From NCBI GenBank assembly GCA_012064415.1, contig SSNU01000077.1:262849-326848 (forward strand): DNA of 64,000 nucleotides. Reading direction: 5' to 3'. Below are positions 37,146-48,900 of this stretch, one piece after another. Source of the DNA: Gyrodactylus bullatarudis. Its lineage: Eukaryota > Platyhelminthes > Monogenea > Gyrodactylidea > Gyrodactylidae. A program made the translations under genes and the position numbers. Under the pieces are notes generated by a model. That model made no database searches and was not told the DNA's origin. It was given only the letters and a program-made list of their open reading frames with translations. Position 1 is the first letter of the stretch. The number at the start of each line of letters is the position of its first letter.

Positions 37146-37151
37146 AATAAA
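37146..37151 (+). terminator. poly(A) signal AATAAA of the LC8-domain gene
   Basis: AATAAA lies 235 bp past the stop; others follow further on, so the exact 3' end is uncertain. Confidence 0.4.
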
Positions 37152-38665
37152 GTTTACAAGTTATAATTTTGTTTCTTTAAAAATTGGAAAAAATATATAT
37201 AACGAGATATGTTTAAAAAATATTAAGGAATATTTCACAGGAAAAAAGAGAAAGCTTTCAATTTTAAATAAAATACACATTGTTAGTTATCAAGATGGAA
37301 TAAAAGAATAATTTCGGCCAAAAATGTAATGTGAAAATAACTTGTTGTAACTTTTGTTTAAATGGAATGACTATTTTGTGCTCATGAAAAAAAACAGAGG
37401 GGAGGGGAAAAACATTTATAGAGACTATATGTACGTACTATATGTACTGACACAACAGAACATGATTGGTAATTTGTTTAAATAATCAAAATCAAGAGGG
37501 AAATTTAAAAATATGACAGCAAGATTTTCGTTTTACAAATACTATTCATGTAAATATATAATGTAAAATAGAGGTAAAAATATGTATAAAAAATGAAAAA
37601 GTCACTCCACACAGAGAATTGTAAATAAATAAATGTCCATGTTGTGGGAGTTCAAGTAGCTATAATAATCGCGAGAATATGTGTCTAATAGATGGAGTAC
37701 ACACATGCATGGAATGGTCACAAAAATGCAAAATATCTTTTGAGTAATGTAGAAAAGTTGTAGAAGTAGTGCAAATAGTAGGAATTCTTGAATTAATACT
37801 TGATTTGGCCGAAAAACAGACAGCCAAGGCACACATGGTTATTTTTAATTTGTCTTTTTTTCTGAGGGGAGTTGAATGAGATCAAAAGTTGTAAAAATTA
37901 ATGAATGAATATAATTTGACAATGGTAGTAATAAAAATATAACTCTCACTCTAATAAATGATAAATATAAATGTTTGGGGGGAGTGGTGGGGGTTGAGCA
38001 AAAATCTCTTCTCAAAAAGCTTGATTATGCATTTTTTCGTAAAATACAATAATAATAATAATCCCGATTCATCTTTTGGTTTTATGGAAAATTGTGTATG
38101 TTACTTTGACAAGAAAAAAAGATCTTGTCATCAAAAAAAGAGTGGATAGATGGGGTAATGAAAAATGGAATGAGATAAAGTGAGAGTTCAATAAATAATC
38201 ATGATCTGCTATTAAAAATAGGCTTGGTTAAAAAAAAGGGTCAGTTTCTCGCGACCTCTCTAGTTGTTGTACTCGTGTTTTTTGTGTGAATGAATTAGAA
38301 GAGGCTTGTTTTGCAAAAAAATAATACACACTTGGTAAAATCTTTTGGTAAACGACCAATAGACAATATATAATACAATAAATGTACGAGGTGGTATTTC
38401 TGGGAGGAAGTTGCTGTTGTTCTCAAAATAAAATAAAATAAATACATTCTTCTCAGAGAGAGAGAAATGTCCATCTCTGACGGTTTTTCGTGGTTGATTA
38501 AGCAAAAAAATAAAGTAATAAAGTTGGTTTGTTTTGATTTTAATTTGGAATACCGACACTCAATGGTCGAGGTGAAATGTAAAAGAGTGATGATCAAAAC
38601 CAATTCACAATAAATGGACGGAGATGATTCGAGGAGTGAAAAATGAATCATAAAAATAACTGACT
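37152..38665. other. intergenic region between converging genes
   Basis: AT-rich, with short homopolymers and an ATA-type triplet run near 38049. It should hold the 3' untranslated regions of the LC8-domain gene (plus) and the TRIM-NHL gene (minus). No gene or known repeat is seen; the open frames here look random. Confidence 0.5.
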
Positions 38666-41564
38666 TTAGCAGACGTAGAGAGTGTCAATAACCAAGACAT
38701 TGTTGGAACTTCTGGCCAGAGTGACAACATAACCCTCTGTGGTAATCTTTAGGCAGCAACTTCGACTGACTTTGGTCTGGTTACAGACAAATTCACATTG
38801 TAGATCACCGGTCCTGTTAAAGACTGCAATATGAAATCGATTGCCGTGAGAGTCTCCGACAAGGACATCACCATGGTCACTAACATCGATGCCGTTTGGA
38901 TAGTCGGTAATGGTCTCTCCGCCAATGCGGCGTAAGAATTTACCGTCCTCTTGGAAAACCACGACACAATGAGCCTAGATAATATTCGTAAATTAGCCAT
39001 AAATAGGTAATACTTTTCGGATGGCTAACCTTAAAATCACAAATGTAATATTCTCGGCCGTGGATGGCAACATCAGAAGGCTCTCTCATGTAATTGCTGC
39101 AGTCGAACCATTTGATGAGGTCACCCTCTTCACTGACAACAAAAACTGAAGGTGAGACTGAATCAATAGCGACAATGTGACCTGGAGAGACAATTTTCAA
39201 AATATTGAAATCGAATTTTGAAGTTCTAACTAACCGTGTTGATTGATTGCTAGGCCAGCGACAATGTCAATGTATCTGATGGCAATACGACGAACAAAAT
39301 GCCCACTGCGACTGAATAACTGCATTCTTGAACGTTCGTTGCCTCGATCGCATACGACATAGCGTTGACTTTGTCTTATAATGGCTACTTTTCTCGGGTA
39401 CCAGAGAAGACCGTCAACACGGCCAGATACACCGAAGAAAGATTGAAATTGACCTCGCTTGCTGAATATTTGGATTCTATGATTGTGAGTGTCAGCTACG
39501 ACAATTTCCTCATCAAAGCCGAGACAAAAGCCATGAGGTGAATTCAAACGGCCCAGTTCGCATCCCATGTTACCCCATTTCACGAGTAAGTTCATTTGAG
39601 AACATCTGGCATTGCGAAGACGAGAATACTCATAGAGAGATGGTGTATAGGGACCTGCTGGTTGTTTGATTGGGTTGACAATTCCGGAGCGCATTCCAAA
39701 CGAGTCCTCTGACATGGATAACATTCCTGGATTAGACGAGGCCTACACATACGGGGATAATCATTAGGAGATAAAGGGGATTGAACAAGTCAAGAGGTTG
39801 CTTACATGATGAGAATTAAGTCCCACGAGAGAATTCGAATTTAAAGAATTGACTAGATTTCCATTGTTACTGTTACCGTTTGAGACTAGAGAATTGGGTC
39901 CACTACCACTTCCGAGGACATTGCTCTCAATGAGGGATTGAATACCATTCGAGTCAAAAGTGTTTCCCGATAAATGCCCATTGTGATTTGAGTCAAAGTC
40001 TGGTGAAATACTTGGATCCATACCGTTGAGACCGTTCATGACACTATTCCAATTGTGAGAATTACTAGAACTGAGTATGGAATGCAGGTTGGTGGAGCAC
40101 TGATTGGAGCCAGTTGATCCGAGCTGACCATTTGAAGAAAGGAGCATGTTGTTAACGCCACCGCCACGGGAGGATTGACTTCCATTTGGACTAATCTGAT
40201 TATTTGAAGGAAGCATAAACATTGAGAGGACATCACTTTCTGACTTCATGCTGAGTCTCTTGAAGCTTTCGGTCATGTCCAGGCCAGATTCACTTGGAGA
40301 TTTGGCATCGTTCCTCTGGAGTTTAACTTCTAGTTTGTCTCCTGTAAGAGTGGTTTCAACAGACACCTCGTGATCAAAGTAACCGAAATTCGCCAAAATT
40401 GCATCTTTAACTGGCAAATGGCCAGGTTTAAATTTGGACTGAGTCGGCATTGATTCAGGGATCTCTTCGTTGCACAAGGATTCAAAACAATTTATCAAGG
40501 TATTTGCTAGTTCACACATTTCAAGGTTTGAACATTTTTCAAAATACTTGTTGGTAAACTCAGTAGAATATTCGATGTGGTCGACAATCTTTGATATTTT
40601 ATTAATTCTCGACCAAATGTTCATCTCAGCGTTCTCGTGAAACTTTTCATTCTTCTCTAAACAATTTTCCTTGACCCGCTTAAGCTCAGATATCCAGTCA
40701 TCAAAGACACTTTCAATGCGATCTTTATTTGCTGAACGACTAGAGTTAATTTCAGGCAACATTGTTTGATAATATGAGGATATTCTGACAAGGTCCGACT
40801 TCTTCTGGCGAGAATCGTGAATAACCTTTTGGAGCATCGGCTTAAAACGATCTGCCACAAGGTTTAGACTACAATTAACATGGGTTTTGTGGTCATTGAT
40901 CATGCATATTTGACACATGGGAACCTGAAATTGGATAAAAGCTTGTCAATGTGAGAGTTTGAAAATATTCGGAAAAAATCTTGATTAGACTATTGAGAGA
41001 GATGTTACCAAGATACACAAACAAACTTACATGACACTGGATGCAGAATAAGGAGTATACAATTTCTGGATGATCTCTACAATATACTGGTCGCGAATTT
41101 TTCATCTTCTCAAATAATTCCTTTGAGTTTGATTTTTCCTCCTCGGTTAATTCGATGACTTCGTGATCAGAGAAAAACTTTACGATTTTGTGGATAGTTT
41201 TACACTGAGTACAAAGAGTACCAGCACAATCAATACATCTGAAAATGGCTTCATTTCCTTCGGTACAAATTGTACATTTGATTGGATTCTCATGATGAAT
41301 TTCATCGGATTGCTCTTGTAAAAGGTCCAGATTAAATGATTTTAAAGATTTTATACCGCCAGATACTTTGCTGCAAATTGGACATTTGATGTACTGTGTT
41401 AAACCGTCTTTTTCTTCTTGCTTAGCCAGACATTCACGATCAATGATGTGAAGACATGATAAAATCAAAGGCTTATTTAATAATTCTTGGCAGATATAGC
41501 ATTTTTTAGGTATAGTGTCTGTCTCGTCCGAATCACAAAAAACATTATCTGCCTTATCAAACAT
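38666..41564 (-). CDS. wech: TRIM-NHL protein, wech-like
   Basis: Exons 41564-41031, 40924-39806, 39742-39235, 39181-39030 and 38974-38666 give 873 residues. Order: a RING-like finger (C-Y-I-C ... C-L-H-I-I-D-R-E-C ... C-P-I-C), B-box 1 (C-T-I-C ... C-I-D-C ... C-T-Q-C), B-box 2 (C-R-D-H ... C-I-Q-C ... C-Q-I-C), a coiled-coil region, a long Ser/Asn/Gly-rich linker (about residues 370-550), and a C-terminal NHL beta-propeller with [22 protein letters not shown] and [19 protein letters not shown] proteins bind RNA or partner proteins through the propeller and act in growth, adhesion and translational control. The propeller looks closer to fly Wech (dappled) than to Brat, from memory. The Zn ligand after C-x-H is Asp instead of Cys. 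The ATG at 41564 is chosen since the frame before it begins with TTG. Confidence 0.87.
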
Positions 41565-42954
41565 TTTGACTGATAAGAATTGCTGCAACTATTTTTAAAT
41601 TAGTCACGACAGTTAGAAATTTAAATAGTTTTAAAATTTCAAATTTTAACAAAATTCAATGAATTTATATAGTCTTTAAATTTGTTAACAGATTTAAAAT
41701 TCAAGTTAAAATCTCTAAACCGATTTAAATCATACTTTTCTCTTTTTATATTTAGCAAGTATAAATTAGGCTCCTATTTTACTTTGCTCATTCTAGCGAC
41801 AAGTTTTGATCAATCCTCAGGTTGATGGCATCATTTTCTCGAATCTCTATAGTGATATCTAATTTTTTGCGATAACAACTGATTTATGTCACAAATCACA
41901 TCACTTTTTTCAGTATTGCAACGATGAAAAATTAATTAATACATACATATTAAAGGTTTTGTAAAAATTAGAGACGTTTTCATGAGGAAGTACGCTTCTA
42001 TTTCAAAAGATTGTATTTTTCAGAATCTCAATTGAGTCACTATTCGTAAGTGGATCATCTGGAAAGCCCCCTCTATATTATGTATAATTAAGATCATTTT
42101 GATATTCCAAAAATACTTCCTTAAAAAATTGTACTAAAGCCTCCTGAATCGCTAGTGAAAACTTAGATCTTACTTTCTTTGAAAATTACACGTGTCTACT
42201 ACTTAGTATATATGGAATTATTATTATTATTATTCTATTAGAATGAATCATAAAACTTCTGACAAAATTCTTGACCAGAATTTCTGGTACTGAGATAGTC
42301 AATCAACTTTTTTTAATGGATGTGGTGCTAGTAATCTGCACCGAAACGTCTGGAAGAGATATTGTAAATTGGTTTGTCATATTTCAATTTAAACTTCAAA
42401 TTTTGCTCATATATATTAATCAGAACAGTCTTCCTATCCTAGATGTCTCAAGTATTGTCCTTTAAGGTTGAATTAAAAAATTATCCCTAAACGTATAACT
42501 TTGTGATTTCAATCAAATTTGTTTGTCACCTTTTTGTATGTGTTTTAAACTTCAATACAAAATTGAATACGATGGTCATTTTTAGATCTTGGTGGACTTA
42601 GGTGAGAAAATTTTTATGCTTTAAGTTTTCAACAGTCATATCAAGACTTAACCTAGGCTAAGAATTAAAACTACCTACCTATTATGCATACTAGCGAGTA
42701 ACATTGTAAATGTATCAAGTCTATCCTGATTGGTTGAAAAGTAGAAAAGAAGAAAAATAAAAATATTGCCAAACAACCAATGAAATTGAAATAAAATAAT
42801 TCCGAATTTTTATTGGTACGCGCTCTCCTAATGGCCGAATAATCACTTTTTCTCTCGTGTAACGTTTAAGATACTATATAAAATTTGATGAATGAGTTTA
42901 TCAAATAGACACATCATATAAATTCGAGACGAGAAGTATACAAAATTCTTATTG
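41565..42954. other. shared upstream region of wech-like and Lim1 genes
   Basis: 1.4 kb between two divergent developmental genes, so it should hold both promoters. It is AT-rich. CACCGAAACGTCTGGAAGAG at 42339-42358 recurs at 54557-54576, each next to TTTCAATT, and marks a dispersed repeat. No TATA box can be assigned with confidence. Confidence 0.5.
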
Positions 42955-45900
42955 ATGACAAGTCTTTTAAAGGGACAAACTTCAGCTAATCCATGGGACT
43001 TCAACCGGGGATTACAATTACAAATGAAGAGCTTTGTTGATAATAACAACAGTAAACAACAGATAATTCCGAGTCCTACATCCTCAAAAGAGGGTTCAAA
43101 TAAGCCATTGGCTAACAACAAGATTTGCACAGGTTGCCAAAGAATCATTTATGAGAGGTTTTATCATTCCATCGGGGATCAACCATGGCACATGGAATGT
43201 CTACGATGCATTGTTTGCTCAAATCAGCTCAATTCACGTTGTTACATCAAAGGTGTCAATGTCTATTGTCCTGATGACTTTTTCAAGTATGTTTTCTATT
43301 TCCTTTTGGCTTAAACTTTGGTTTTACACTAGGGCTGTATTTTTTTCAAACTCACCAAAAGTACTCAGTCTATTCTCAATATAATGTTAGCATCTAGCAC
43401 TGCTTCTCTTCTTAACTATTTCGGTGCCGAGATTATTTTATTATTTTCATAAAACGGAAAATAATACTAATGAAAGTTTTCATTTTGGGCTTCAATTCCA
43501 AATTTAATTCGTTCAGAAATCTACCAAACTTACGTCTATGTGGCCAAGGTTTAAAAAATTGGACATCCGCACTGAAAGGGTTTAAGGAACATTTTAACTC
43601 AGAGAGAAATGTGTGCTCAATTCTTATAGAATAGGACGAGTCAAATATAGATTGGAGTAGAAAAATTCATCGAAAGTAGTTGGCGCTAATTCAAAAATCA
43701 GCATTTTCAATTGTGATTTGGGGTATCTAAACAAAATTTAAAATACATGGTTTAATAGGAAATTTTTAACGTTGAAAAATTCTCTTTAAAATGAGCTCTG
43801 CACACAAGGATGTTAAAAAATTTGCCTCTCTCTATTATAGAATCTATATTTTATTCCGACTTTGATTTAAAAGATAAAATCGTCTCTATAAAATAACAAA
43901 TGAAATTTCAGCCGCTTTGGCACAGTTTCTATGAAGTTCAATCTAAATTTTTTTCAATTAATTATTACACAAGCAAAGATTTTGTTCATTACTAAATACC
44001 AAGTTAATTATTTAATTTTCGTACTATAATTTTTTGGTGCTCTATTCAGGATTTTAATTATTCATTTTTCAATACGAAATAAAATGCTTAAAGTTTACAC
44101 TCTGATGTATTTACTGAAATGTTTCTACAGATGTTTCTCGCCGAAATGTGCAAATTGTCAAGATCCAATATTACCCAAGGCTTACTATCATACACTCCGA
44201 GGTGTCTCATTCCACCTAAACTGTTTCCATTGTTCAATATGCCAGCGAAAGTTGGACACTGGAGACAAGTGTCTTTTAACATTGCCAACTAACAAGGTTG
44301 CAGTATCCTCATTAGCCATATCACATCATGAAATGCCTACCATCATTTGTCGGCAACACTTTCCTTCAGATCTTACTTCGGCCAAGGAAATATCCCGGTC
44401 CAATATAAAATGCAATACCCTCTATGAGATCTCTTCAATAACAGAAATTTATCCCAGTTCATCGAGTGGTCTCGTCAAGACGGACAATCTACAAGTCCAA
44501 CAACAGGATCAGACATTCAACTCAAACCAGAGTAATAACACTTCAGTATCTGAGACAATTGCAACCACTCCTCCACAAGATTTGGGGCAAATACCTCCTG
44601 GTGAGCGTCTTATTTTAAAATACTTGGCCATACAACTTATTTTTTAGAAACTGTTGGATAAATCTCTATTACTACTTTATAATCGGGATTTCCTTGTGAG
44701 TCCTAGTGAAAACATTGGTCACTCTCCTAGTTTTTTTTGAATTTGAAACATTTTTATTAATACACAGAAATAATAGTTAATGCGATATATCGGAAAATGA
44801 GTGCCCAGTGAGGTACGAGCCTAGGACGAGAGAGTATTTTCCGTATTAGAGGTGTGAGAGATTCACCACTGGGCAAATCTCAAATCAACAAAACTCAAAC
44901 TATACTTTCGATATTTTAATAAAAAGCCTTTAACTACTGATTCTAGAGTTGATATGAGAATTTACTAATTAATAACAAATTTTCTTGAAAATGATGAGTT
45001 TCTTTGGCTAATTTTTACCTATTTTTGGTGCCAAATCAATGGAAAATTGGCACATTTTTGAAATTAAAAAAATGTCTTAATTTTTGTCAAATTAAATTTT
45101 TCTCGAAAATAATTTAAATCTAAATAACGTATCTGCTCATCTCATAAGAGATTGAGTAGAATACTTGTCTTCCTCTGGAGATAGTGAATTCTAATATCTT
45201 GTACTCTATAGTCTTTAGACTTTATAAATTTCTCTCTAATTAGATTACAAATCAGATTAGAATGATGAAACAAAGTTCGTCTTTATGCACTCTCTATAGA
45301 TCAAGTTGTTGTAATAATTTCCTCCTGATTGATAACTTCCGCAAATGTTTCACAATCTGGAAAAGAATATTACAGCTTTATTATTATTATATAGTGATTA
45401 TATAGAAGAAGGGAGATGTAATTACTTTTCGCATTACATTCATCATCATGGGTGATATTGCAATTGTCTGTGTGGATGTGTTTGTGTTTCTCTTTAAATC
45501 CTGAGGAATAAGCCCTTTTATTCGCTCATTCCCCGAGTCTATAGAGGTGAACTGGGAATTGCGAATTAATATATAGAAGGGGGAAATGTAATTATTCTCG
45601 TAACACAAATAAAGGGATATTTTTCAAAGGGAAAATGCAAATTTCAGCAAGCCTTTACAAATGTAAATTAACCATAGAGATGAAAATTGAGAGATTGTAT
45701 CAGATATATCACAATTGATCATCTCGAAAAAAAAACAAATAAATTACAAAGATTTGAATCACAGAGAGAGAGAAAGATTATTCATCCAGGAGTTGTTTAT
45801 TAAAGATTAGATTTTAATTCAAGATTAAATTGAAAATTCTTTTACAGATTAGAATACCATTCTTAACCCTTGATGTCCCATTGTTCCACCAGTGGAACAC

Positions 45901-48900
45901 AAAACTTTCTCGAGCGATATTTTGAACTGAAAAATAACTGAAATACCCCTCATAAGAAAGGAAATTTATTAAGCTACATAAATAAGTATAAATTATTAAG
46001 ATAGCTTCTGACTGATGCTAACCAGACTTTCGTGAAGAAGGGTGATTTTTTAATAATGTAGTCAAATATTAGAAAAAATATTTAAAACGTTTTCTTGAAA
46101 ACCTAAAAAATAAAATAACTATCTATCGTAGCTGTAGATTTCAGATATGCAATCGCCTGCTGGATATCTCTCATGGTTTTAGAGCCAAAAAAGGCCAATT
46201 TTAACATACAGTATAGTTTCAAAAAAATAGTTGTTCAAGTTATTGTGGTTTACTCTTTAGAATAATCACAAAAGGTTTTGCATTGGGTATATATTGTTAT
46301 TGTCGATTTGGAATCTACAGGTAATCGGGAGAATATTTGATAATGTTTAATTGTGTAGCCCCTTTTTTGTCTAAGATTGTAGTCCTAAAATCTAGGATTT
46401 TGCGTATTTTTATAGAGGATTATAGATATTCTTGCTAGCCAAATTGGGAGCAGGTTAGTTTTTAATAGGCATTCTAGAATTAGGCTAGAATTGTTGACTG
46501 AAGTAAACTGTTTGGATCCGTACAACTTACTCTTCCTATAGAATTCAGTACCCAGATGGTGTTCTAGATAATTTTTAAGAGGGTGAAAATCATCACAAGT
46601 TAATGCTACGCAAAAAATGTTAGGAACTTACTAAGGATCTAGTTATTACCAGATCCTCAAAAAATAATATCTAAAATTTTTTTTCAAAAATCCAAATTAA
46701 TATTTTTCGAGTTTAATTTACATAAACTACTTACAAGCTCAAATAAAGTCAGAATAGATCGAAATTTTTGAGTTTGAGTACACCTTGTTTCTCACGTAAC
46801 GGCAAGATCACTTAAACTCAAACAACTATTTTATTCGATTAAATTATTTTGGCATAATTTTGAAGGCTGATGGTGTAATAAAATAATTTATATTATAAAT
46901 AGTTTTCAGAGGGTCTAGCAATTGCCCAGTGTAAGACATGTAATTGCAGTGTCTTTTTTCTGTATATTACAAAAAATGTCAATACAAAATATGAGGTAAG
47001 AAATTCTCATCCCACCCTATCTGAGAGTGTTATCGTGAAGGATAATATACAATTTCTCTGGAATAAATAAATATTCCCTATCCCTGATCGAAAGAGATAA
47101 TAACACCATGGGCAAATTAATTCCTCAGAGATGGAAGAGAGGGGATATCTTCTCATTTTACCCATAAACACGCCTGAGAATAACTTTGCCATAGTTACGA
47201 ATTATCCTTTTCCCATATTACATTATCTATTCATCCCCAACTCATTTTGTACATGGTGATGAAGTCGATTCTTCAAAGAGAGAACTATTAACTTGAAAGA
47301 ATATACCGAATTTTTCGTGTTAACATCAGTTTTAAAAAGTCTCATTTTATGACAAATTTTTTTCGGTTGGCTTTGAAAGACAGGTTAATTAACTCTCTGA
47401 TACATCTGTTCTTGCATTAATTTTATGACTTGTCGTTATCAAATAATTGACACCTTTTATATTACTATTTACATCAACATACTGAATAACAACTAAAAAA
47501 GAATGAAAAAATTAACCAGTTATAAAAGAAAGCCCCTAAATATTTATGTTTATCAAATGATTAATCTTTTTCATAGATAAATTCATTCGTCCGGCCCACA
47601 AGGCAAAAGAGGATCCTGATGAGTTGATTATGCCGATTGATCCTTCATCAACTTCTCCACTGTTTTCAGACAAGACCAACTTGATGAATAACAATAAAAA
47701 CAGTACCGGTAACACGAATGTGAATTACCCTTCAACTCCGAATCATATTCATGAAAACTCTCAGCTAAACAAATCCAAAGACCACCTTGAGGAGGAAGAA
47801 GTCATCTTTGACGAAGATGACGATGAGGAAGAGATGGCAATCTACTCTGATGGTGACGACGGTGAATACGATGAGAATAATGATATGTTTCTATTATTTG
47901 GTGAGTCATCAGTCATGCTCTGGGATTAGGGTTGTTTGCTAAAAATTCATTCCTTGTTTAGGAGATAATGAAACAAATTCTCAGTCTGGTGAACTATCAG
48001 AGAACGGAGGAGTTCACTCCAGGAAATATCCCACAGGAACAGAATCCCAAGACTCTGGCGAGTCCTCTAATCGTGGCAATAACTCTGGCATGAATGGTCC
48101 TGTAGGTGCCAAGCGACGAGGTCCAAGAACAACCATAAAGGCAAAGCAATTGGATACACTGAAAGCTTCGTTTGCTGCCACCCCAAAGCCTACACGTCAT
48201 GTTCGGGAGCAGTTGGCTCAAGAAACTGGTCTTTCCATGAGAGTTATTCAGGTAAATCTATCTATTTTATCCATCGAGTTTCACAGAATTTTTTCATCTC
48301 ATCAAACATTACCAGATAGAGATAACGTGAATGTAGATTTGAATTCTTCAAGTTTGATTAATAGGAAAACTTTCTTGTCTGATGAATAAGATATTGACCT
48401 ATTCCAAGAGGTAATTAGATTTCAAAAAACCGTTCTAAATATTTTTCTAATTCATTTGACTAGATTTACAAGAAATCACCCTTCTTTAAGTAACTTTGGT
48501 TAGCATTAGTGAAAAGCTATCTTTATGGATTATGCGTTTATGAAAAGAGTATTTCAAGTATCTCTCAGTTCAAATTATCCCTCAAGAAAGTGTTTTGTTC
48601 CACTGGTGGAACAATGAGACAATCAACGCTGGCTCTCTTAATTTGAAAAATCAATGTTGTAAAATTTGCCAAACAATGGTCTCTCCCTGAACATGATGCT
48701 AGCCTCATCGAAACACTGTAATAAATTGAGTGTTACATTCTTTTTTGTGTAGGAAATTGTCGAAGTTCAGATAAAAATATACAACACTGCCAACACAGGA
48801 ATGAATCATCTTTAGACAAAATCCGCATTAATTTCTGTCTACGTGTTTAGCTGTTGTATAAGCCAAGAAGGGAGAATTTCCTTCTAATCCTCTCTGTTAA

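Noticed and set aside
45863..48632. One 2.8-kb transposon bounded by the inverted copies at 45863 and 48632
   Set aside because: The interval contains two Lim1 coding exons (47577-47900, 47962-48251), and the same repeat occurs alone at 32601. These are independent short copies.
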